This document shows positions 1 through 7,538 of a stretch of 7,538 nt of DNA, piece after piece; position 1 is the first letter of the stretch; every line of letters starts with the position of its first letter. This DNA comes from Glaciimonas sp. (lineage in GTDB: Bacteria; Pseudomonadota; Gammaproteobacteria; Burkholderiales; Burkholderiaceae). The notes below the pieces were generated by a model that was not told where the DNA came from, ran no database searches, and worked only from the letters and a program-made list of their open reading frames with translations. The translations under genes and the position numbers were made by a program. The stretch covers positions 1 to 7,538 of the forward strand of contig JACMQE010000060.1 of the NCBI GenBank assembly GCA_014377145.1, read 5' to 3'.

Positions 1-1
1 T

Positions 2-217
2 GAGCCTGGAATTTACTTTATTCCAGGACTGATCAAACGCTGGTAGGCAGAAGGTCTTTATCCCGATCTGATTAAATATGCCCGTTTTACTGAATACATG
101 GATTTTGGTGGTATTCGGATTGAAGATAACGTTCTGGTCACAACAACCGGAGCGCGAGTATTGGGACCTGCCATTCTTAAAACCTGTGAAGAAGTAGAAG
201 CAGTAATGGCGATGTAA
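2..217 (+). pseudogene. pepQ: Xaa-Pro dipeptidase (M24 family), 3' fragment with in-frame amber stop
   Basis: This is the C-terminal 71 codons of an M24 metallopeptidase; the 5' part lies outside the window. The reading frame starts with EPGIYF and continues to GGIRIEDNVLVT, the two blocks that hold the last two metal-binding glutamates of the family (codons 1 and 41). Their spacing of about 40 residues fits the PepQ-type Xaa-Pro dipeptidase better than aminopeptidase P, where it is nearer 23. PepQ cleaves dipeptides with C-terminal proline in the cytoplasm. Codon 15 is TAG (44-46), directly after a Trp, where family members normally read on into a basic or polar residue. The rest of the frame is open to the TAA at 215-217. 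The stop lies between the two metal ligands, so a terminated protein would lack the last one. I infer a recent pseudogene, in keeping with the decayed dipeptide transporter downstream. The exact M24 subfamily is less certain than the fold. Confidence 0.75.
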
Positions 218-234
218 TTAAAAGCAAGAGAATG

Positions 235-262
235 TTACTTAATAGCTATTATTCTATATAAC
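235..262 (+). promoter_or_regulatory. Weak candidate promoter upstream of dppA
   Basis: The gap between pepQ and dppA contains TTACTT (235-240) and TATAAC (257-262) with a 16-base spacer. The -10-like box is good, but the -35-like box matches the consensus poorly. It is the best candidate I see for the start of the former dpp operon, and since the operon is dead it may be degraded. No clear terminator hairpin follows pepQ. Confidence 0.22.
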
Positions 263-357
263 CGGTTATCTATTGCACTGGTGAACCGCTAAATTGTCTA
301 GAAACATTCCGAGAACCTAATGTCACTACCTGGCAATACCAACCTTGGAAAAGATGA

Positions 358-1979
358 ATGATGATGAAAAATGGAAAATTTGCTGCCACATTGGGTTTAG
401 TCGCCGTCCTCAGCGTTTGTGTTGGCCCGGCTTCAGCCCAGACAAAAAAAGACGTTGGTGTATTGCTCAGAGGCGAGCCCAGAAGGTTTTAGCCCGCAAT
501 TGTCTACTACCGGCACCACTTTTGATGCCTCTGCAAATCTAATTTTTAATCTTCTGGTAGCGTTTGAACCCGGCACCACCACGATCACACCATCATTGGC
601 AGAATCATGGACCATCTCAGACGGTGGTCTGATTTAAACCTTCAAATTACGTAAAGGTGTGAAGTTTCACATTGGCGCAAAATTCAAACCCACACGCGAC
701 TGCAATGCCGATGACGTGGTGTTCATTTTTGACCGTATGGGCAACCCAGCGCAGCCGTTTCACAAGTTGGTACGTGGCCAGACTTTTGGCTACTACTTGG
801 ATATGGGGCTGGATCGCATCATCGATAAAGTAGAAAAGATTAATGAGAACATGGTGCGTTTCAAACTCAAATATGTGAAATCACCATTCTTAGCTGATCT
901 GGTGATGTATTTTGCATCGATCTATTCAGCAGAATATGCTGACCATTTGCAAAAAGCCGGTACGCCATCGCTTCTTGATCGCGACCCGATTGGCACAGAG
1001 CCGTTTGAATTTGTTTCGTATCAAAAAGATGCGGTCATTCGCTACAAGGTATTTGATACGTATTGGGATGGACACCCAAAAATTGACAACCTGATTTTTG
1101 CCATTACCCCTGATGCGTCGGTACGTTTTGCCAAACTGAAGGCAAATGAATGTCAGGTAATGTCCTACCCAAAACCGGCTGATCTAGCCACGATGAAAAC
1201 AAATAAAGACATTAATTTGATTGCAAAACCCGGCATGAATATTGGTTACATTGCCTTTAACGTTGAAAAAACCGTTCGACAATAAGCTAGTGCGGCAAGC
1301 ACTGAGCATGGCAATCGATAAGGAAATAATTCTTAAAACAGCCTATCAAGGTGCTGGTCAGGCTGCAAAAAATCCGATTCCGCCGACACTTTGGTCGTAC
1401 AACGATAAGCTTAAAGAATATCCCTTCGATTTGAAAAAAGCTAAAGAGCTGCTGACCAAAGTAGGCTCTCAAAATGGCACAGAAATCGAGATGTGGTATC
1501 TGCCGCCGGTGCAGCGTCCTTATAATCCAGATGGAAAACGCATTGGTGAACTGATTCAAGCCGAATGGGCAAAATTGGCGTTAAAGGCAAACTCAATACT
1601 TACGAATGGAGCGAACACTTGAAGCGCAGGAAGCAGGGTGATCAGCAATCGATGATGTTCAGCTGGTCTGGCGATAATGACGATTTGGATAACTTCTTTG
1701 GTAATTTGTTGAGTTGCGAAGATGTTAAGGGGAGGCAACGTCTCACGCTGGTGCGATAAAGATTTTGATGCGTTGATCATGAACGCCAAGCTCGCCTCAA
1801 AGCAAAGCGATCGTGCGGTGTTATATGAAAAAGTACAGGTAATCGCACATGAAGAAGCGCCGTGGATTAACATTGCCCACTCCATCGGTTACGTGCCGGT
1901 GCGTAAAGATGTGATTAACTTCAAAATACTTGCAACACCTTATGGCTTTTATTTCGACAAAGTTGATTTAGCTAAATAA
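358..1979 (+). pseudogene. dppA: Dipeptide ABC transporter periplasmic binding protein DppA, multiply frameshifted
   Basis: Once a periplasmic solute-binding protein (SBP family 5) that delivers dipeptides to DppBC. ATG codons at 358, 361 and 364 open a signal peptide with basic residues, a hydrophobic core (LGLVAVLSVCVG) and an ASA|Q cleavage site. The mature part is recognisable in pieces: TLVYCSEASPEGF, GTTFDAS, FKPTRDCNADDVVF, QKDAVIRYKV, FAITPDASVRF, RQALSMAIDK, YQGAGQAAKNPIPPTLWSYN and EAPWINIAHS, ending at TAA 1977-1979. Lesions read from the sequence: frame 1 to 2 at the A7 run 444-450; TAA at 635-637 where a Tyr is expected (SDGGLxYTF region); frame 2 to 0 at the A6 run 1266-1271; frame 0 to 2 at A4 1571-1574; frame 2 to 0 at GGGG 1729-1732. 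Stitched together the length is about full for the family (roughly 535 residues), so decay is by small mutations. A weak GGAAAAG precedes the start. No functional product is expected. Confidence 0.93.
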
Positions 1980-2301
1980 AACATATGATTGCGGTACTTA
2001 AGAATTGATGACGTAGCAAAGGAGTGAAGTAATAGCGGAAAGAGTTTTTGTCATTTGCGCACTTATAAAATCTGTTTCATTTTAAAAATACTTTTCGAAT
2101 TTTGATACGCGTGGTCAATGTAATAGTTTCCTCTCGCTATTACGCAATTTTCGCGTTCATCACATTCAATTTGCTGACGATAGGTAAGTAATCGGCTAAA
2201 CTACCAAAAACAGTCATTCAGGCCAAGTTAAACTGTCGTCGGCACACCAGCTGCTATCGCGTTCTACGCGCATTATATTTTTACTTGAACAGGTACTTTC
2301 T
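1980..2301 (+). other. Intergenic spacer between dppA and dppB, no gene recognised
   Basis: This 322-nt AT-rich spacer has many stops in all frames and no stretch I can match to a protein family. It contains one inverted repeat (2029-2143). A dppA-dppB gap is common in this operon type and often holds hairpins that set a higher level of the binding protein than of the permeases. Whether that applied here cannot be told from the decayed sequence. Confidence 0.6.
2029..2143. repeat. Inverted repeat pair in the dppA-dppB spacer
   Basis: GTAATAGCG followed by GAA and AGAG (2029-2044) is mirrored by CTCTCGCTATTAC (2131-2143). Thirteen bases pair, with a 3-base bulge on the left arm and a loop of about 86 bases. 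The long loop makes a terminator unlikely. It may be a remnant of an attenuating hairpin between dppA and dppB, or of an inserted element, or chance. Confidence 0.35.
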
Positions 2302-3277
2302 GTATTTGGATTCCTCCTGTGCCGCTCAGCGTTAGTCATTCCGACCTTTCTCGGCATTACACTCATTGTTTTTTATTAATCTATCTCATCCCTGGGAATG
2401 TCGTCGAGGCGATATCCGGTGAGCGCGGTATGGACCCTGTACGCTATGCGCAAATGATGAAAGAATTTGGCCTTGATCACAGCCGCTTTACGTGCAATAT
2501 TTTTCTTATCTGGAAAAGGTATTCCGGGGTAATCTTGGAATGTCAGTAACCACGCATGAATCTGTGTTAGCAGAGTTTCTGACTTTGTTTCCAGCCAAGC
2601 TTGAGCTTTCCATTTGTGCCATGTTGTTGGCCTTGGCAATTGGTGTTCCTGCCGGTATTCTGGAGGTGATAAAGTGCAATACCATACTCGATTATTCTGT
2701 GATGGGTGCCTCGCTTACTGGCTATTCAATGCCCGTATTCTGGTGTGCATTATTACTCATTCTGTTGTTTTCTGTGACACTGGGCTGGACCCCGGTGTCA
2801 GGCCGCATTGATCTTGTTGTTTGATATTCCGCCAGTGCAGGCCTCATGCTTATTGACAGCTTGCTGGCGGACGATAAAGGCGCATTTAATTCGGCGTTAT
2901 CCCATTTGATCTTATCGACGATTGCACTCGGCACTATTCCGCTAGCGGTGATCGCACGTATGACGCGCTCGGCGATGCTGCAAGTGCTGCGCGAAGATTA
3001 TGTGCGCCGTGGCGCGTCATCGGCATCCATGCGCTGCGCAATGCGTTGATTCCGGTGGTCACCGTGATTGGCTTGCAGGTCGGGACTTTACTAGCAGGCG
3101 CAATTCTGACTGAAACTATTTTCTCCTGGCCTGGTATCGATAAGTGGTTGGTCGGTGCGATTCAGCGCCGTGACTATCCCGTAAGTGCAGGGTGGAATTC
3201 TACTTTCTGCTACCGTCAATCTGGTCGTTGAGTCGTTGTACAGTGCCATTAATCCTCGCATACGGCACAACTCATGA
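2302..3277 (+). pseudogene. dppB: Dipeptide ABC transporter permease DppB, start lost and multiply disrupted
   Basis: Once the first inner-membrane permease of the Dpp importer (binding-protein-dependent transport family, six membrane segments in relatives). The N-terminus is recognisable from about 2302 (FLLCRSALVIPTFLGITLIVF), but the expected start codon reads GTA. Conserved blocks follow: LIPGN and GERGMDPVRYAQMMKEFGLD, then LEKVFRGNLGMSV, ALAIGVPAGIL, LTGYSMPVFW, TPVSGR, LGTIPLAVIARMTRSAML, then HALRNALIPVVTVIGLQVG, LTETIFSWPG, QRRDYPV and NPRIRH, to TGA 3275-3277. Lesions: one T lost from the run 2369-2374; a frame change near 2479 that looks like a CA duplication; TGA at 2822-2824; about 25 nt missing around 3008-3012, which removes most of the cytoplasmic EAA coupling loop; an extra A at 3184. 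About four residues also seem absent from the last membrane segment. The stop overlaps the dppC start as ATGA. Confidence 0.92.
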
Positions 3278-4195
3278 GCAAACCCAACCTCTTTTCAAGC
3301 TAACGCTTCTATGTTAGTCACGCCTAGTGCGTCACTCCACGCGCTGCGCGAATTCTGGGGCTATATTTTAGCCAGAATCGGGGCGCGGTAATTGGTTTGG
3401 TCTTGGTCTGCATCCTGGTGCTGACCGCCTTGTTTGTTGACATGATCACACCGCATTCTCCGATTGAGCAATTTCGCAACGCCACTTTAAACGCCCTGTC
3501 TGGCAAACCGGCGGCAGTTTCAAGTTTCTGTTAGGGGCCGACGATCCTGTTGGTCCCGATATGTTATCGCACCTGTGATCCATGGCAGTTGACTCTCATT
3601 GGTGATTGGACTGGTCTCAGTCTCTTTGCCAATGGTGCTTGGGATTATTTTTGGCTTGCTAGCCGGGTATTTTCGCGGAGTGGTCGAAGTCCTCATCATG
3701 CGACTGATGGACATTATGTTGGCGCTGCCGAGCTTGCTGTTGACTGTGGTCGCGATTCTTGGACCAGGATTAATAAATGCAATATATGCGATTGCGATAT
3801 TGATGTTGCCGCAATATGCACGCTAGACCCATGCAGCGGTGATCGGTGAATTTTCCAAAGATTACGTTAGCGCATCACGGATTGCATGTGCTGGGACGAC
3901 ACGCATTATGTTCAATTGCGTGTTGCCGAATTGCGCTGCTCCGCTCATCGTCGCAAGCGACGTTAGGATTTTCCAAAGCGATCCTTGATGCTGCCGCGCT
4001 CGGCTTTCTAGGCCTTGGTGCGCAACCACCCACGCCGGAATGGAGATCGATGCTGGCCAGTATATATTGGAATTCATAAAGCGCGCTTGGTGGGTTGTGA
4101 CTTTTCCAGGGCTGGCGATTCTGATCTCGGTATTGGTGTTTAATTTAATCGGTGATGCGCTGCGTGATGCGCTGGATCCAAAATTGAAGCGCTAA
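3274..4195 (+). pseudogene. dppC: Dipeptide ABC transporter permease DppC, multiply frameshifted
   Basis: Once the second membrane permease, pairing with DppB. The ATG at 3274 overlaps the dppB stop by four bases (ATGA), a sign of translational coupling, but its frame hits TAA after nine codons. The protein can be followed across frames: SLHALREFWGY, GAVIGLVLVCILVLTALF, PIEQFRNATL, PVWQTGGSFKFLLGADD, GLVSVSLPMVLGIIFGLLAG, MDIMLALPSLLL, DYVSASRIACAG (EAA loop, largely kept), [45 protein letters not shown] and [14 protein letters not shown], then TAA 4193-4195. Lesions include an AT duplication near 3363-3368, an indel pair near 3489-3497, an extra TG at about 3575 before IHG, TGA at 3590-3592, TAG at 3824-3826, an extra G near 3951 and a frame change near 4063-4070. 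A repeat element follows at once and separates it from dppD. Confidence 0.92.
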
Positions 4196-4290
4196 TCGCA
4201 AAACTGTCCCAGTGGCATTATATTTCCTAGTCGTGCCTTCGTACTGTCTTCGTCAACAAGCTTTGCTGGAACAATTTTGCGTAAATCCTA
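4193..4290. repeat. Dispersed palindromic element, copy A
   Basis: About 98 bp that align over their whole length to copy B at 6321-6433. Shared blocks, in the same order and orientation, are CGCAAAAnTG, TTTCCTAG, GTACTGTnTTCGTC, TTGCTGG, CAATTTTG and GTAA followed by CCTA. The ends form imperfect inverted repeats: 4197-4210 against 4268-4281, matching at 12 of 14 positions. It starts at the stop codon of dppC and fills most of the 119-nt dppC-dppD gap, where such operons usually have almost none. That suggests an insertion. It is too short to encode a transposase. I do not recognise the family. Confidence 0.65.
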
Positions 4291-4314
4291 AACTACAACA
4301 TAAAGCGAACAGTC

Positions 4315-5328
4315 ATGGCGTTACTAAACATTAAAAACCTTGGGGTTGAGTTTGGGACAATGAATGCACCTTTTATCGCTTTCGATGGCCTTGATCTGTT
4401 GATCGATGTGGGTGAAGTTGTCGGTATCGTCGGCGAATTCGGCTCCGGCAAGATTTACTTCGCTAGCGCTGATGGGCTTGATCGACTATTTGGGGCGGGT
4501 AAAAGCCGAAAAAATGGTGTTCGATGGTAGCGATTTATTGACAATGCCAGAAAAACAGCGCTGTCAGCTGTTGGGTAAGGATATCGCGATGATTTTTCAA
4601 GACCCGATGGCCAGTCTGAATCCATCCTTCACCCTCGCCTATCAATTGATCGAAACATTCGGCGTGAATCAAGGGGGATCGGATACAGAACTGCGTGGAC
4701 GCGCTTTGGCGTTGTTAAAGCAGGTTGATATTCGAGACCCGGAACGTCGTCTCGACGCTTATCCGTATCAGCTAGCTGGCGGTATGAATCAGCGTGTCGA
4801 TCACCATCGCCTGCAATCCGCGCCTGTTGATTGCCGATGAGCCGACCACGGCGTTGGATGTGACGGTGCAGGCACAAATGCTGCAAATGCTACTGAATAA
4901 TGGAGCTTGATCGCGGGATGGCGTTAATGTTGATCACCCACGATCTGAGTTTGGTAGCGCAAACTGCGCAACGCGTAGTCATTATGTATGCCGGATAGGT
5001 GCTGGAAACAGGACGGGTGCCAACCATTTTTCAGACATCACAACACCCTTATGCTCAGGCGCTACTCGTCGTACTACCTGAGCATAATATCGTCGCGATC
5101 GCTTGCAAACCATTCCCGGCGTTGTTCCCTGTCAATACGATAGACCTGCATGAGTCTGCACTGCCGTTTTATGCATTGGCGCGTTGTATTGAAGAGCGCC
5201 CAAAACTGACTGGCCCCGCAGGATCGCAAGTGCGTTGCCATTTTCCTCTTGATCAGGCAGGTCAGCCGACGAATGGCTGTACACTATCACAGTCCACCAC
5301 GTTATCGCTTAGCAGGGCAGCCCAATGA
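4315..5328 (+). pseudogene. dppD: Dipeptide ABC transporter ATP-binding protein DppD, Walker A and signature regions damaged
   Basis: Once one of the two ATPases that power Dpp import. The frame from ATG 4315 begins [15 protein letters not shown]. The Walker A region reads GEFGSGK and then loses two bases at 4453, so the following Ser is gone and the frame shifts. In the next frame come [30 protein letters not shown] (Q-loop) and [14 protein letters not shown], a signature altered from the usual SGGMSQ. A net loss of about 8 nt near 4799 shifts the frame again before the intact Walker B ([13 protein letters not shown]). Some codons are missing near 4900, then [13 protein letters not shown] carries the H-loop His. 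TAG at 4996-4998 replaces the expected Gln of AGQV. The C-terminal peptide-transporter region runs through two opposing frameshifts between about 5095 and 5190 and ends with GSQVRCHFPLD. The TGA overlaps the dppF ATG. Confidence 0.92.
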
Positions 5329-6315
5329 CGACCTCCGCCATTCCGAAGCTAACCGTTTTACTTGAAGCCACAAATCTCAGTAAATACTACAACGTATCGT
5401 AAGGTTGGCTAAAACCCAAAGCCACCGCAAAGACACTAGATAGCGTGTCATTTAGTCTTGTTCCCAGCAAAACATTGGCTGTAGTCGGTGAATCCGGTTG
5501 TGGTAAATCTACCCTGGCATGACAGATCGCAATGATTGAGCCGCCGACTGGCAGCGAGTTATGGATGGACGGTGCCAATGTCGCCGATGCTGATCGCGCA
5601 ACCCTCAAGCGGATGCGCCCGCTGGTGCAAATGGTATTTCAAAATCCCTACGCCAGCTTGAATCCGCGCAAAAAGATCAGCAGCATGCTAGAAGAGCCGC
5701 TGATCATTAGCACCAGTTTGAGCAAGTCCCAGCGTGCTGAAAAAGCGCAGGCAATGATGGTCAAAGCAGGTCTGCGTCCCGAACAATATAATCGTTTTCC
5801 GCATATGTTCTCTGACGGTCAGCGCCAGCGCGTTGCCATCGCCCGCGCTTTGATGTTAGATCCAAAAGTGATCGTCGCTTATGAACCAGTCCCAACGCTG
5901 GACGTCTCGATTTAGGCACAGGTGCTGAATCTGTTGATGGACTTGCACGATCCAAGCGGCGTCGCCTCTCTGTTTATTTCCCATAATCTTTCCCTAGTAG
6001 AGCTTATTGTAGACGAAGTGCTAGTCATGTATTTGAGTAAAGCAGTTGAGCAAGGCGAAAAAAAAGATATTTTTAGCCGCCCTTTGCATCCATAACCAAA
6101 GCGCTGCTAGCCAGCACCCCGCGGCTAAATCCGGTGCAGCGTCAGCAAAAAATAATGCTGCCTGGAGAGCTGCCTTCCCCGCTGGCACCGCCGCCTGGAT
6201 GTAGTTTTAATAATCGTTGTCTTCACGCAATTATCTTTGTCGGCAACAAGTACCGCCATTCGATTCATTCGAGGGGCGGCTAGTGGCTTGTCATCGGGTT
6301 GCGGAAATTAACTAA
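5325..6315 (+). pseudogene. dppF: Dipeptide ABC transporter ATP-binding protein DppF, three nonsense codons and two frameshifts
   Basis: Once the second ATPase of the importer. ATG 5325 overlaps the dppD stop (ATGA). One frame holds for about 255 codons, broken only by TAA 5400-5402, TGA 5520-5522 and TAG 5913-5915. Walker A is intact (VVGESGCGKST, from about residue 53), as are LVQMVFQNPYASLNPRKK (Q-loop) and LFISHNLSLVE (H-loop). The signature reads FSDGQRQR instead of FSGGQRQR (residue 164 Gly to Asp). Walker B reads VAYEPVPTLD instead of VADEPVSALD, so the Mg-binding Asp at residue 186 is Tyr. A single-base loss at about 6094 and another near 6231 shift the frame in the C-terminal peptide-transporter region (ALLASTPRLNPVQ, LPGELPSPLAPPPGC, then LVACHRVAEIN to TAA 6313-6315). 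Even with readthrough the catalytic defects would remain. A repeat element starts five bases after the stop. Confidence 0.93.
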
Positions 6316-6320
6316 TTTTC

Positions 6321-6433
6321 TAGGTTTTACGCAAAATTGCCCTGGCAGTGTTGAGCTTTCCTAGCTTTACTAGAGTACTGTTTTCGTCGGCAGGTTGGTA
6401 AGCTCGTTGCTGGGGCAATTTTGTGTAAGCCTA
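6321..6433. repeat. Dispersed palindromic element, copy B
   Basis: A 113-bp element whose ends are inverted repeats: the first 22 bases (6321-6342, TAGGTTTTACGCAAAATTGC and on) pair with the last 22 (6412-6433) with one indel and few mismatches. A second inverted block, GAGCTTTCC (6353-6361) against GGTAAGCTC (6397-6405), extends the stem. The loop includes TAGAGTACTG and TTTTCGTC. It aligns end to end with copy A at 4193-4290, which has diverged and is shorter by about 15 bases. As RNA it would form a long imperfect hairpin, so it could also act as a transcript end between the dead operon and serS, though it has no terminal U-run. Confidence 0.7.

Positions 6434-7538
<1,105 letters not shown>

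Noticed and set aside
2231..2300. Possible third copy of the dispersed element (ACTGTCGTCGGCA and nearby)
   Set aside because: Only a short block resembles the element, and the ends and the CAATTTTG core are missing, so it is probably chance.
358..6315. Programmed frameshifting or stop-codon recoding to keep the dpp genes working
   Set aside because: Too many events without slippery-site context, all three stop codons are involved, and catalytic residues are also lost.

Overview
The window looks like a piece of a betaproteobacterial chromosome, most likely from the order Burkholderiales and possibly Oxalobacteraceae-like, that is undergoing genome erosion. The taxonomic guess rests on the style of the seryl-tRNA synthetase and Dpp protein sequences and was made by eye, without a search. 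Only one gene, serS at the right edge, is intact. Everything to its left is a set of decayed but still recognisable genes on the + strand.

Layout: 2-217 is the 3' end of a Xaa-Pro dipeptidase (pepQ) with an in-frame amber codon. 358-6315 is a complete dipeptide ABC transporter operon in the order dppA-dppB-dppC-dppD-dppF. It encodes a periplasmic binding protein, two inner-membrane permeases and two ATPases. All five genes are pseudogenes, each carrying several independent frameshifts, nonsense codons, small deletions or lost catalytic residues. The dppB/dppC and dppD/dppF junctions still keep ATGA stop-start overlaps, so the operon was once tightly coupled. 6673-7538 is the 5' two-thirds of serS, in frame and with its motifs preserved.

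Two copies of a roughly 100-113 bp sequence with imperfect terminal inverted repeats lie at 4193-4290 (between dppC and dppD) and 6321-6433 (between dppF and serS). Each begins at or within a few bases of the stop codon of the gene before it. They look like a small dispersed palindromic element (MITE- or REP-like). I do not recognise the family, and this is the least explained feature here. The 322-nt dppA-dppB gap and the 239-nt stretch before serS hold no gene I can recognise.

Together, a dipeptide importer and a neighbouring dipeptide-cleaving enzyme have both been lost, while an essential translation gene next door is kept. That pattern fits relaxed selection on peptide scavenging in a host-restricted or otherwise reducing genome. 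I found no sign of a new multi-gene system: the interest lies in the decay pattern and the repeat element.
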